Part shown: positions 26,085-34,954 of the stretch, piece after piece | Position numbering within the stretch: the first letter of the stretch is position 1 | Layout: each line of letters opens with the position of its first letter | Source: Paenibacillus_F sp047238265 | Lineage (GTDB): Bacteria; Bacillota; Bacilli; Paenibacillales; NBRC-103111 | Assembly: GCF_047238265.1 (NCBI RefSeq) | Contig: NZ_JBDFMM010000001.1 | Span: 1,612,001 to 1,676,000, forward strand | DNA length: 64,000 nucleotides | Reading direction: 5' to 3' | Translations under genes and position numbers: made by a program | The notes under the pieces: generated by a model | Databases searched by the model: none | What the model saw: only the letters and a program-made list of their open reading frames with translations | What the model was told of the DNA's origin: nothing

Positions 26085-27026
26085 AGCATCCGATTTTTTT
26101 GCCGGCTGTCCGGACATTTTCCGGGGAGAAGCGGGCAGGCATACGCCGACCACACCGGCAATCATCAGGGCGGCGCCGATCAGGTGGAAATACGCCAATT
26201 TCTCATGCAAAATGACTACGCCGGCCGCCATGGTAACGATTGTGGCCAACTGGCTGAAAATGCTGATTTTAAAAGCCTCCATTTGCGAGAGCGCGTAGTT
26301 GGACAGGAATGAACTCGCCAGCGAGGACAGTACGCCGAGAAAAACAACCGAGACGGTGAACGTGAGATCGCCGAATGGCTCGAAATAGAGCGGAAGCGTG
26401 GCTTGGGCGGTGCGGCGGATGACCGCGAATCCGTTAAACGCGATAAAGCCGAAAAGCAGCGATACGAACGTCAGGTCGAGCGGCGAGTAGCTGCGGCTTA
26501 ATTTTCTCGCGAGCACGCTGTATCCGGCGGAAGAAAGAGCGGACAGCAGAATCAGGAACAGTCCGGCCCCGTTCAGTGTGCGAAAATCCAGCCCCTTCAT
26601 GGCGAAAATATAAACGCCGCCTGCCACCGAGAGGGCGATGAACAGCTTTTGCCGCATGCTTGTTCGTTCCTTCAGCATAACCGAAGCGAGCATCATGGTG
26701 AACACGGGAGCTGCGGCTTGAATGATTCCGGCTTCGGCAGCCGACGTCTGTACCAGACCGAAGGTTTGAAAAGCAAAAAACAGAACGGGATACAGCACGG
26801 CCATCGGGAGGATGGCTAAATAATCCCGCTTCCGGATGTTCAGCCGCTTTCCGCTGATCGCAAGGCACACGAGCAGGGCGGCCAGAGAAATCGTAAACCG
26901 GTGAGCCAGCAGGTCGAAGGGCCCCGTGGAAACGAGGGCGGTTTTTACGAATATAAAGGAGAAGCCGATGATCAGAGCGTACAGTACGGCGGAAAAATAA
27001 GCTTTGGTAAGCGGTGCGGTTTTCAT
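26082..27026 (-). CDS. EamA/DMT family transporter
   Basis: 314 residues with ten predicted membrane helices in two EamA repeats (residues about 12-145 and 155-298). Typical features are the conserved helix PVLFFAFQTFGLVQTSAAEAG and LASSFLSNYALSQMEA in the second repeat. These exporters handle amino acids, nucleotides or other metabolites; the substrate is unknown. It is divergent from a MocR-type regulator that may control it. The C-terminus is hydrophilic and variable. Confidence 0.9.
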   Translation of the reverse strand: MKTAPLTKAYFSAVLYALIIGFSFIFVKTALVSTGPFDLLAHRFTISLAALLVCLAISGKRLNIRKRDYLAILPMAVLYPVLFFAFQTFGLVQTSAAEAGIIQAAAPVFTMMLASVMLKERTSMRQKLFIALSVAGGVYIFAMKGLDFRTLNGAGLFLILLSALSSAGYSVLARKLSRSYSPLDLTFVSLLFGFIAFNGFAVIRRTAQATLPLYFEPFGDLTFTVSVVFLGVLSSLASSFLSNYALSQMEAFKISIFSQLATIVTMAAGVVILHEKLAYFHLIGAALMIAGVVGVCLPASPRKMSGQPAKKSDA

Positions 27027-27105
27027 GGCGATCTATTCCTTGAGCTTGCATGCAGAGCGTTTTATTAAGGTCCTTACTTAGATTTTAAGGGGATTGTACT
27101 TGTGC

Positions 27106-27142
27106 TACAATGGTGAAAAAGATGATCTGTACCGGTACAGAT
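27106..27142 (+). promoter_or_regulatory. -10 element and 18-bp palindromic operator
   Basis: TACAAT (27106-27111) is followed at 27125-27142 by ATCTGTACCGGTACAGAT, a perfect 18-bp palindrome. It lies just downstream of the expected transcription start of the MocR gene, 17 bases before its ATG. A repressor binding here, probably the MocR protein itself, would block the gene. Confidence 0.6.
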
Positions 27143-27159
27143 TGAAACGGAGAAGAGCC

Positions 27160-28519
27160 ATGCACAAATATGAAGAAATTTTAACCGATCTGGAACGGCA
27201 GATCGCGGACCGGCGCTACAAGGAAGGCGGCAAACTTCCCTCCATCAGGCAGCTTTCCGAAAGCTACCGGGTCAACAAAAGCACCGTTATTCGTGCGCTG
27301 GAGGAACTGGAGCGCCGGCATCTGGTCTATTCCATGCCCAAAAGCGGATATTTCGTCGTTAAAATGTCCTGTGATTCCGTTCCGGTTCCGGCTGACGATA
27401 TCAACTTTGCCGTTTCGGCCCCGGATCCGGCCTTTTTCCCATATCTCGATTTCCAGCACTGCATAAACAAAGCGATCGATACGTACAAAAACGATTTGTT
27501 TGTATATGGAACGCCGCAAGGACTGCCCGCGCTGCTTGTAAGAATGCAGAAGCTGCTTGCGGATTATCAGGTGTTTGCGAACGTCCCGAACCTGTTTGTC
27601 GTATCCGGGGTGCAGCAGGCGCTGGCCATTCTGGCCGCGCTTCCTTTCCCGAACGGGAAAACGAAAGTGCTGATCGAGCAGCCCGGCTACCACCTGTTCA
27701 TCGAACAGCTCGTGACGCACGGAGTTCCGGTCATGGGAATACGGCGTACGCGGGAAGGCATCGATCTGGACGAGCTGGAGCGGCTTTTCCGGACGGAGCC
27801 GGTCAAGTTCTTTTATACGATGCCGAGGTTTCACGCCCCGCTAGGCAGCTCGTACCGTACGGAAGTAAAGAAGAAAATCGCGGCCCTTGCCCGCAAGTAC
27901 GATGTTTATGTGGTGGAGGACGACTATCTGGCCGACTTGGAGCCGGACGGCAAAGCCGATCCGATTCATGCTTACGATGGAGGGGCGCGCGTGATTTATT
28001 TGAAAAGCTTTTCCAAAATCATGTTCCCGGGTCTCCGCATCGGCATGGCGGTTATTCCCGAAAACCTTGTGGACCTCTTCAGCCGCTACAAACGGATTGC
28101 CGACATCGACAGCTCGATGATTTCCCAGGGAGCGCTGGAAATTTACCTGAGAAGCGGCATGTTCGAACGTCACAAGCACAAAATCAAAGCCGCTTACGCG
28201 GCCAGGTCGCGGGTGCTCCGGCGAATGCTTGCGGAGTATGGGCCGCTTGCACGCGGTGCGGTGCGGGGGATCGCGGAAGGGGAGGAGCAATCTCCCGTCC
28301 ATACGCACCTTTTGCTGAACGCGTCCGTACCCCAAACACAGACTGACGGAGAGGCTGCGCAAAAAATCGGTGGTGATCGAACCGATCGGCAAGCACTATC
28401 TGCCGGATTTTCCGCGCGACAATTATTTAAAGCTGAATGTCTCCCAAGTGGGAGAGGATGAAATTCAAAAAGGGGTCCGGCTGCTCATGGAAGAGCTGGG
28501 ACGTTACGGAAGCCGCTAA
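27160..28519 (+). pseudogene. MocR-type GntR/aminotransferase regulator, frameshifted
   Basis: A PLP-binding transcription factor. The N-terminal GntR winged helix (residues 1-70, KLPSIRQLSESYRVNKSTV) is followed by a fold-type I aminotransferase domain with the PLP lysine in KSFSKIMFPGLRIG and VVEDDYLADLE. Near 28330-28343 the frame shifts by one surplus base. The C-terminal 58 residues (RLTERLRKKSVVIEPIGKHY to the stop at 28519) continue in the next frame and are clearly homologous. It is divergent from the EamA transporter, a common arrangement for MocR targets. Confidence 0.85.
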
Positions 28520-28546
28520 TGCCTCCTGCAACGGCGGCCGTCAGGT

Positions 28547-28588
28547 AAAAAACGGAGACTGCACCAAGCGGTCTGCCGTTTTTTTATA
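28547..28588 (+). terminator. Terminator of MocR gene
   Basis: AAAACGGAGAC pairs imperfectly with GGTCTGCCGTTTT, followed by seven T residues. Confidence 0.8.
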
Positions 28589-28602
28589 GGCTCAAAAGAG
28601 CA

Positions 28603-28643
28603 TTGACACTATTGTATATAGTGTATATATTATACATATACAA
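28603..28643 (+). promoter_or_regulatory. Promoter and nested operators of GntR-ABC operon
   Basis: TTGACA (28603-28608), 17 bases and TATATT. Two nested inverted repeats cover the spacer and -10: TTGTATAT (28612-28619) with ATATACAA (28636-28643), and inside it GTATA-TAT-TATAC (28623-28635). This is a typical autoregulatory arrangement for YtrA-type GntR repressors. Confidence 0.75.
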
Positions 28644-28675
28644 TATAAACAGATCAGACGCGAAGCGGGTGAACT

Positions 28676-29062
28676 ATGAACATTATTCTTTCGCAGAGTT
28701 CAGGCGAGCCGATCTATGAGCAGATCCGACAGCAGATTCAGCGCCAAATTCTGCAGGGGGAGCTGCTTCCCGGTGAAGGTCTGCCGTCGATCCGGCAGCT
28801 GGCCAAAGACCTGCAAATCAGTGTAATCACTACGAAGCGAGCTTACGAGGAGCTGGAGAAGGAAGGACTGATTGACTCTGTCGTCGGTAAAGGCTCCTTC
28901 GTCTCCGGTCTTAACCGGGAATATATCCGGGAACAGCAGCTGAAGCAGTTCGAAGCGAAATTGGCGGAAGCCGTCCGGGAAGCGAAGCACCTGGGAATAA
29001 CCGTGGAAGAAACGGTCGAGACCGTCAAAGCGCTGTATGAAGAGGAGGAAGACATTCGATGA
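28676..29062 (+). CDS. GntR family regulator, YtrA subfamily
   Basis: 128 residues. Winged helix at residues 8-75 (EPIYEQIRQQIQRQILQGEL, LPSIRQLAKDLQISVITTKR) and only a short helical tail, which defines the YtrA subfamily. It overlaps the ABC ATPase gene by four bases (ATGA), as usual for YtrA-type repressors that control their own ABC exporter. A well formed palindromic operator lies over its promoter. The inducer is unknown; cell-wall antibiotics induce some homologues. Confidence 0.92.
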   Translation: MNIILSQSSGEPIYEQIRQQIQRQILQGELLPGEGLPSIRQLAKDLQISVITTKRAYEELEKEGLIDSVVGKGSFVSGLNREYIREQQLKQFEAKLAEAVREAKHLGITVEETVETVKALYEEEEDIR

Positions 29063-29934
29063 ATGCGGTGGAATTTCAGCATATTTCCAAAACGTATCCC
29101 AACTTCAACATTCAGGACTTGTCCTTTACGGTTCCGAAAGGATACATCACGGGTCTGATCGGGCCTAACGGCGCGGGTAAAAGCACCCTGATCAAAATTT
29201 TGCTCCATCTCGTTATCCCGGAACAGGGGCGCGTCTTTATAGAAGGAATGGAGATGCCGCAGCGGGAGAAGGAGATTAAGGAAACGATCGGTTTCGTATC
29301 GGACGAAAGCCACTTTTACGAGCATTTGACCGTCCGCCAGACCGGCCGGATGCTCGCTTCTTTTTACCGGAAATGGGACGAGGCACAGTTTCAAACGTAT
29401 GTGGAGCAGTTCGAGCTCCCGGCCGGCAAGAAGATTTCCGACTTATCCAAAGGCATGAAGATGAAATTCGGCTTGGCCGCGGCCTTATCCCACGGCGCCA
29501 AGCTTCTGGTGATGGACGAACCGACAGCGGGGCTCGATCCCGTCTTCCGGCACGAGCTGCTCGATCTGCTGGCCGATCTGATGCAGGATGAACAGCATAC
29601 GATTCTGTTCTCCACGCACATTACGACGGATTTGGACCGCGTCGCGGATTACATCGCCTTTATGAACCGGGGGAAGCTCGTATTCAGCGAGAGCAAGGAT
29701 AACGTCCAGGACCGGTATGCCGTCGTAAAAGGAGGGACGGAGCTGCTCGATGCGGACATCCGCAAGCAGTTCGTTTCCATCCGGGAAACGTCCGTAGGCT
29801 TCCAGGGCCTGGTTTATAACCGCTTGCAGGCGGAAAAGCTGTTCGGAGGCTATGCGGTCATCGAGCCTGCCACGCTGGAAGACATTATGGTCTACACGGT
29901 CAAAGGAGGGAACAGCCATGCTGGCACTGCTTAG
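29059..29934 (+). CDS. ABC transporter ATP-binding protein
   Basis: 291 residues. Walker A GPNGAGKST (35-43), signature LSKGMKMKFGLA, Walker B LLVMDEPTAGLDP and the switch histidine in STHITTDL are all present. The 80-residue tail after the ATPase core is typical of drug or peptide exporters of the BcrA/YtrB kind. It overlaps the upstream regulator gene by 4 bp and the permease gene downstream by 17 bp, so the three are translated together. Confidence 0.94.
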   Translation: MNAVEFQHISKTYPNFNIQDLSFTVPKGYITGLIGPNGAGKSTLIKILLHLVIPEQGRVFIEGMEMPQREKEIKETIGFVSDESHFYEHLTVRQTGRMLASFYRKWDEAQFQTYVEQFELPAGKKISDLSKGMKMKFGLAAALSHGAKLLVMDEPTAGLDPVFRHELLDLLADLMQDEQHTILFSTHITTDLDRVADYIAFMNRGKLVFSESKDNVQDRYAVVKGGTELLDADIRKQFVSIRETSVGFQGLVYNRLQAEKLFGGYAVIEPATLEDIMVYTVKGGNSHAGTA

Positions 29935-30541
29935 CAAAGATTTCCGTGTGATGAGAAGAGAACTTCTGATAATGGGGGTCTATGTCATTTTCTTTGCCTT
30001 CTATTTCTCCAGTTCTTCGATGGGCGGAGTACTGGTTCAGCTTGTTCCCTCCATCATGCTGTTGTTCATATCGGCCAATCATGACGTGAAGAACCGCAAT
30101 TTCCTCCTGCTGGGCAGTCTTCCAGTGAAGCGTTCGGACCTTGTGCGGGCCAGGTACATGAGCGTAATCGTGTTCGGTGTCCTGGGCGTCGCGATCGGTT
30201 TCGCCGTAAGCACCGTAACCGCTCTTATACAGGGAACGGGCGCCGCCTCCTCTTTCTCCTGGGGAACTTCCGGCCTCCTCGGCGTGATGCTCTTCGTTTA
30301 TGCGGCGATTTATCTTCCGCTGCACTACTGGCTCGGCGACAGACATCAGCAAATGATCAGCGTCATCATGATGATTCTGCTGTTTCTGGCGACTTCGATG
30401 CTGGGCTTTGTTGTGGGTGCGACGGACAAATGGGGGCTTCCTTCCCCCGCGGCGGGCATATGTATCGCGGCGGCGGGAGTTGCGGCACTTCTCGTGTCCT
30501 ATGTAATTTCACTTGGAATCATGAAGAAGAAAGATTTTTAA
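29918..30541 (+). CDS. ABC-2 type permease
   Basis: 207 residues from ATG 29918, which follows AAAGGAGGGAAC inside the ATPase gene. Six predicted helices; the loop SLPVKRSDLVRARYM after helix 2 is characteristic of the ABC-2 membrane family found with YtrA-type regulators. It is the membrane half of the exporter. Substrate unknown. Confidence 0.88.
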   Translation: MLALLSKDFRVMRRELLIMGVYVIFFAFYFSSSSMGGVLVQLVPSIMLLFISANHDVKNRNFLLLGSLPVKRSDLVRARYMSVIVFGVLGVAIGFAVSTVTALIQGTGAASSFSWGTSGLLGVMLFVYAAIYLPLHYWLGDRHQQMISVIMMILLFLATSMLGFVVGATDKWGLPSPAAGICIAAAGVAALLVSYVISLGIMKKKDF

Positions 30542-30569
30542 CCGGCAGGCCCGAAATTGCGAGCGCACT

Positions 30570-30606
30570 AAAAAAAGCAGCGGATAAGCTCCGCTGCTTC
30601 TTTGAT
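30570..30606. terminator. Bidirectional terminator
   Basis: AAGCAGCGG-ATAAGCT-CCGCTGCTT with A and T runs on both sides, between the permease gene and the convergent thioredoxin-like gene. Confidence 0.9.
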
Positions 30607-31116
30607 TTACTTGCCGTTATGTTTAAGGAAAAATTCTTTGAACTTCGCAGGCGTGTTGCCTTCGGTTGCGCCGTTTTCCGGCACGCCGCCGACCATGCGT
30701 TCTACCTCTACGCCGTCTTTGTAGTATACGAGTGTAGGCGTGAATTCGATGTTGTATTTTTTCCAGCCGTCCTGGAATTCAAGCAGGTTAAACTGCTTTA
30801 CGTCGATTCCAAGCTCTTGCTGCAGCGGGACAAGTACGGGCGTCGTTACTTTACAGTGAGGACAATCCGCGCCGTAGTAGTACAAGAAGAAGCTTTCTTT
30901 GTTCGCGATGCGTTTGTCGAGCTCTTCGGGTTTGATCAGGTTCTGGTAATTCGGATCTTCGAGCAGTTTCTGAGTGGCCGGTTTCAGCTTGGAGGCGGAT
31001 ACGCCGTACAGCTTGTTGGCCGCTTCGTCGCTGCCCTTGTTGGAAGATTTCGTGAGCATGAAGATAGCGGCGAAAAGGACAACGATAATGCCTAAGTAAA
31101 TCGCTAATTTTTTCAT
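30607..31116 (-). CDS. Membrane-anchored thioredoxin-like protein (CPHC)
   Basis: 169 residues. One N-terminal membrane anchor (residues 4-22) is followed by an extracytoplasmic thioredoxin fold. The active site is CPHC in YYGADCPHCKV, more like DsbA or BdbA-type oxidases than reducing thioredoxins, and FTPTLVYYKDG holds the cis-proline. It is probably a thiol-disulfide oxidoreductase acting on exported proteins. No partner DsbB-like gene is adjacent. ATG 31116 follows ACAAGGAGTG. Confidence 0.88.
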   Translation of the reverse strand: MKKLAIYLGIIVVLFAAIFMLTKSSNKGSDEAANKLYGVSASKLKPATQKLLEDPNYQNLIKPEELDKRIANKESFFLYYYGADCPHCKVTTPVLVPLQQELGIDVKQFNLLEFQDGWKKYNIEFTPTLVYYKDGVEVERMVGGVPENGATEGNTPAKFKEFFLKHNGK

Positions 31117-31267
31117 AATTCACTCCTTGTAAGGTTACTTGTTTAGCTAGAATAATTTCGAGACGAAAGAGCGCAAATCCTGCTTGTATTTCATGAAAAA
31201 ATGAGAAAATCGTGAAAGAATTCCTGTTTTTTTGTCAGACCGAAGGTGCAAGCAGGCCCGGAATAGT

Positions 31268-31273
31268 CTATAA
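31268..31273 (+). promoter_or_regulatory. -10 element before rsuA-like gene
   Basis: TATAAT, with no good -35 at the usual distance. Transcription from about 31280 gives a leader of roughly 190 bases if translation starts at 31474. That leader contains an AAGGAGG at 31382 without a nearby start codon. Confidence 0.45.
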
Positions 31274-31473
31274 TACGGGGAGCCGCACTAATTCCGCCCG
31301 GTATGCTTTACCCGAACGCTTCGAACGATGACCCCGATTCGCATAAAAGGCAGTTTACCGAACATGCCCCGGCCCCGATTCAAGGAGGCGAGAGGGCTTT
31401 TATTCATAGGGCGGAAAAGCAGCAAACACATGCAGGATCCATCAATTATTGCCTGGAAGGAGGCGGAAGGGCG

Positions 31474-32259
31474 ATTAAAAGAAAAACACAGAGGCTCGAC
31501 AAGGTGCTGGCCAATCTCGGCTACGGTTCACGGTCCGATTTGAAAAAGTCGGTCAAAAACGGCCTCATCGAAGTGAACGGCATCCGGGTTAAAGACAGCG
31601 GAATCCAGGTGGACCCGGAGGGGGACGAGATCACCGTAAGCGGGGAAAAAATCGTTTACCGTGAATTCGTCTATCTTCTTCTGAATAAGCCGCAGGGCGT
31701 CGTTTCCGCTACGGAAGATAACCGGGACCGCACGGTAGTGGACCTGCTCGGCGATACTTATGCGCCTTTTGACGTATTTCCCGTCGGCAGGCTGGATAAA
31801 GATACGGAAGGGCTTCTGCTGCTTACCAACGACGGCAAACTGGCCCACAATCTCCTTTCTCCGCGCAAACACGTGTCGAAAACGTACTACGCCAAAGTAG
31901 AAGGAGCGGTCGGGGATAGCGACAAGCGGGCGTTTGAGGCGGGCGTCGAGCTGGATGACGGGTATGTGACGATGCCGGCACAGCTTCGCGTTCTGTCATG
32001 CGATACATCCGCCGAACCGGCGCGCTCGGAGATTGAGCTGACCATTCAGGAAGGGAAGTTTCATCAAGTGAAACGGATGTTCCAGGCGGTAGGCAAGCGG
32101 GTCGTTTATTTGAAGCGCGTCTCGATGGGGCCCCTTCAGCTCGATCCCGCTTTGGGACGGGGCGAGTACCGGGAGTTGACCCCGGAAGAACTGGATCTGC
32201 TTCAGGGCAAGCCTTCGCTTGATTCCCCCACCGGTGCCCGCGACGATTTACAAAAGTGA
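31474..32259 (+). CDS. RsuA/RluB-type pseudouridine synthase, possible ATT start
   Basis: 261 residues if started at ATT 31474. S4 RNA-binding domain at residues about 5-60 (RLDKVLANLGYGSRSDLKK), then the catalytic domain with the active aspartate in FPVGRLDKDTEGLLLLTNDG and the KTYYAKVEG and FHQVKRMF motifs. It modifies uridine in 16S or 23S rRNA. The only strong binding site, AAGGAGG (31458-31464), lies nine bases before ATT; no ATG, GTG or TTG is near in frame. An ATG at 31303 would add 57 residues that do not resemble the family and has no binding site. Confidence 0.88.
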   Translation: MKRKTQRLDKVLANLGYGSRSDLKKSVKNGLIEVNGIRVKDSGIQVDPEGDEITVSGEKIVYREFVYLLLNKPQGVVSATEDNRDRTVVDLLGDTYAPFDVFPVGRLDKDTEGLLLLTNDGKLAHNLLSPRKHVSKTYYAKVEGAVGDSDKRAFEAGVELDDGYVTMPAQLRVLSCDTSAEPARSEIELTIQEGKFHQVKRMFQAVGKRVVYLKRVSMGPLQLDPALGRGEYRELTPEELDLLQGKPSLDSPTGARDDLQK

Positions 32260-32339
32260 GACGAAGCGGAGACGCTGGAAGGCACGGCATAGCTAGTACT
32301 AATACCAGATGACAACGGAGTGGAAAGGAGACCTGCCCC

Positions 32340-33155
32340 ATGACTTACAAACTGATCGCCCTGGATGTTGACGGCACGCTTCTGAATGACGACTATCTCC
32401 TTACCGAACGGACCCGGGAAACCGTGCGCCGTGCGCATGAGCAGGGAAGCTCTATCGTGCTCTGTACGGGCCGCGGGCCGGCAAGCGCCATTCCGGTTCT
32501 GGAGGAACTGGGACTGGAAGGGACGGTTATTACGCACAACGGCGGCGCCACCGTTCAGTCTCCCGGGCTGGAACTGATTCACCAGTATGCCTTTCAGGTG
32601 AGCCAAATCGCCCCTATGATCGCTTACTGCCGCGAGCACGGAGTCCACTTCGACATGTGCGCCCCTTTTGACATGTACCTGGAGCGTTTGACCGAGGTCG
32701 AAGAGGCGATGTACAAAAAGTTTTTCGTCACTCCGCATCTCGTTGCGGACGTTACGGCTCTGACGGTCCCGCTCGTCAAATTTACGCTTTACAGCGCGGA
32801 TCCTGCCGTTATGGACCGCGTGGAGCGGGAATGGTCGGTTTCCCGGCTGTACGGCGATCTCCGCATGATCCGCAGCGGGGATCACTTTATCGATGTGATG
32901 CACGCGGATGCGACGAAAGGCAACGCGCTGCGCAGCTTGTGCACAAGTCTCGGGGTCCTTCCGGACGAAGTGCTTGCCATCGGCAATTACTATAACGACC
33001 TGGAGATGATCTCCTTCGCGGGTCTCGGAATCGCGATGGCCAATTCTCCGGCAGGCGTTCTGGAGCAGGCGGACCGAATTACCGCGTCCAACAATGAAGA
33101 CGGCGTGGCGCAAGCGCTGGAAACGCACGTCCTGCAAGCGGTCCGCCGCGATTAA
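32340..33155 (+). CDS. Cof-type HAD family phosphatase
   Basis: 271 residues. Motif I DVDGTLLND (nucleophile D9), motif II in LCTGR, the lysine region DATKGNAL and motif IV GNYYNDLEM. The usual GDxxND is GNYYND here, with Asn replacing the first Asp; the second Asp is retained. The cap domain (residues about 83-190) is type C2B, as in sugar-phosphate phosphatases. Substrate unknown. ATG 32340 follows GGAAAGGAGA. Probably in one unit with the pseudouridine synthase gene. Confidence 0.9.
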   Translation: MTYKLIALDVDGTLLNDDYLLTERTRETVRRAHEQGSSIVLCTGRGPASAIPVLEELGLEGTVITHNGGATVQSPGLELIHQYAFQVSQIAPMIAYCREHGVHFDMCAPFDMYLERLTEVEEAMYKKFFVTPHLVADVTALTVPLVKFTLYSADPAVMDRVEREWSVSRLYGDLRMIRSGDHFIDVMHADATKGNALRSLCTSLGVLPDEVLAIGNYYNDLEMISFAGLGIAMANSPAGVLEQADRITASNNEDGVAQALETHVLQAVRRD

Positions 33156-33211
33156 ACGATTGAACGGACATCCCGGGCGGTTGACTACTAAAAGAAAAGG
33201 CGGTGCTGCCC

Positions 33212-34726
33212 ATGACTCGGAACGGTAACACCGACAAAACGAAAGTCCTGCTGGCGATCATGGTCGTGACCTTCCTGTCTTCCATTGAAGGCACGATCGT
33301 GTCGACCGCCATTCCCCGAATCGTCGGCGATTTGGGCGGTCTGGACTTGATGAGCTGGGTAATTTCCATTTACCTGCTCACGACGGCGGTTTCTACCCCG
33401 ATATTCGGCAAGTTGTCCGATTTGTACGGACGCAAGAAAATTTTTATGATCGGAACCGGTTTGTTCCTGATCGGCTCGACCTTGTGCGGAATCGCGCAAT
33501 CCATGGAAATGATGATCTTCTTCCGGGCGGTCCAGGGGATCGGCGCCGGTGCCATTCTCCCCGTTACGATGATTATCGTCGGGGATATTTATTCGTTCGA
33601 AGAACGTGCGAAGATCCAGGGCTGGATCAGCGGCATCTGGGGGCTTTCGGGCATACTCGGACCACTGGCCGGCGGTCTTATGGTCGATTATGTGTCGTGG
33701 AGATGGATTTTCTATTTCAACATTCCGTTCGGTATTATTTCCATGCTGCTTATTTCCGCCTACCTGCACGAAAATTTGGAAAAAACGAAGCGGCCGATCG
33801 ATTATCCGGGCATCGTGACGTTCACGGTCAGTATGACGGCACTGATCTATGCCCTGCTAAGCGGCGGCGTCCAGTATGCCTGGAGCTCGCCTGTCATTCT
33901 CGGCCTGCTGCTCGTCTCCGTCGTCTTCCTGTTTATTTTTATCAGGGTCGAAAAAAAATCACCGGAGCCGATGCTGCCGCTTGACCTGTTCAAGGACCGG
34001 CTTCTTACGCTCATCAACTCGTCGGGCTTCATTCTCAGCGCGATCCTCGTGGCGGTCACGATTTATTTGCCGCTGTGGGTGCAGAGCGTGAACGGCGGCG
34101 GAGCAACCGGCTCGGGCTTCGCGCTGATCCCGCTGTCCATCTGCTGGACCGTCGGCGCAGCCCTGGCGGGAAGAGGCTTCGTACGCCTGGGCGTAAGAAC
34201 AGCCGTCCTGATCGGCGTCGGGGGAATCACGGCGGGTTCCGTCGCCCTGGCCCTGATGACGTCCGCGACTCCGGGATGGGCGCTTGAAGTGTACACGGCG
34301 CTGTTCGGGATCGGCTTCGGCTTCGCCTTCACGGCGTATACGATCACGATGCAGTCCGCCGTGGGCTGGAAGCTGCGCGGAGCCGCCATGTCCTCGCACA
34401 CGTTCATCCGTACGCTGGGCCAGACGCTGGGGATCGCGGTGTTCGGGATGCTCTACAACACCTCGCTGCATTCGTATCAGCAGGCCCATCCCGAAGAGGT
34501 CGGAGGCATCGACCTCAACAAAGCGCTGGACGCCCACGGACGTTCCGCGTTCTCGCCGGAAACGATGGCGGGCATCCGCGATTTGTTCGCGTTCAGCTTG
34601 AGCCGCATCTTCTGGTCCCTGCTCGTTCTGGTGGCCATCGGCATCGTGCTTACGCTGCTGCTGCCGAAACGGTTTAAGGTCGAAGACGAGCCGGAGCCGT
34701 CACCGGCAGCGGAAACCCCGCAATAA
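33212..34726 (+). CDS. MFS multidrug transporter, DHA2 (14-helix) type
   Basis: 504 residues from ATG 33212 after AAAGGCGGTG; the GTG at 33203 lies inside that site. Fourteen predicted helices. Typical motifs are EGTIVSTAIPRI in helix 1, GKLSDLYGRKK after helix 2, RAVQGIGAGAILPVTMIIVGD and GPLAGGLMVDYVSWRWIFYFN. It is probably a proton-driven exporter of toxic compounds, similar to the LmrB/Blt-type DHA2 pumps. No regulator gene is adjacent. Confidence 0.92.
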   Translation: MTRNGNTDKTKVLLAIMVVTFLSSIEGTIVSTAIPRIVGDLGGLDLMSWVISIYLLTTAVSTPIFGKLSDLYGRKKIFMIGTGLFLIGSTLCGIAQSMEMMIFFRAVQGIGAGAILPVTMIIVGDIYSFEERAKIQGWISGIWGLSGILGPLAGGLMVDYVSWRWIFYFNIPFGIISMLLISAYLHENLEKTKRPIDYPGIVTFTVSMTALIYALLSGGVQYAWSSPVILGLLLVSVVFLFIFIRVEKKSPEPMLPLDLFKDRLLTLINSSGFILSAILVAVTIYLPLWVQSVNGGGATGSGFALIPLSICWTVGAALAGRGFVRLGVRTAVLIGVGGITAGSVALALMTSATPGWALEVYTALFGIGFGFAFTAYTITMQSAVGWKLRGAAMSSHTFIRTLGQTLGIAVFGMLYNTSLHSYQQAHPEEVGGIDLNKALDAHGRSAFSPETMAGIRDLFAFSLSRIFWSLLVLVAIGIVLTLLLPKRFKVEDEPEPSPAAETPQ

Positions 34727-34765
34727 ATGTAACGGCTTGATCGGATCATTTTCGTTCAGACAGAT

Positions 34766-34814
34766 CAAAAAGGCCAACCCGACTGCTTCGCAGACTCCGG
34801 GTTGGCCTTTTTTG
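34766..34814 (+). terminator. Terminator of MFS gene
   Basis: AAAAAGGCCAACCCG (34767-34781) and CGGGTTGGCCTTTTTT (34798-34813) form a strong stem followed by T residues. Confidence 0.92.
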
Positions 34815-34954
34815 CTATGGGCCCGCCTCCCGCTTGTCACATATATTTCCGGGAATCCGGGTACGCTAGGAGCAGAATCTTCCGGGTAAGCCGTTTTGGC
34901 CTGGCCAGAACTTGCTGCATCGTCCGGAAAATACCGATAAGGGAGGCAGAGCGA

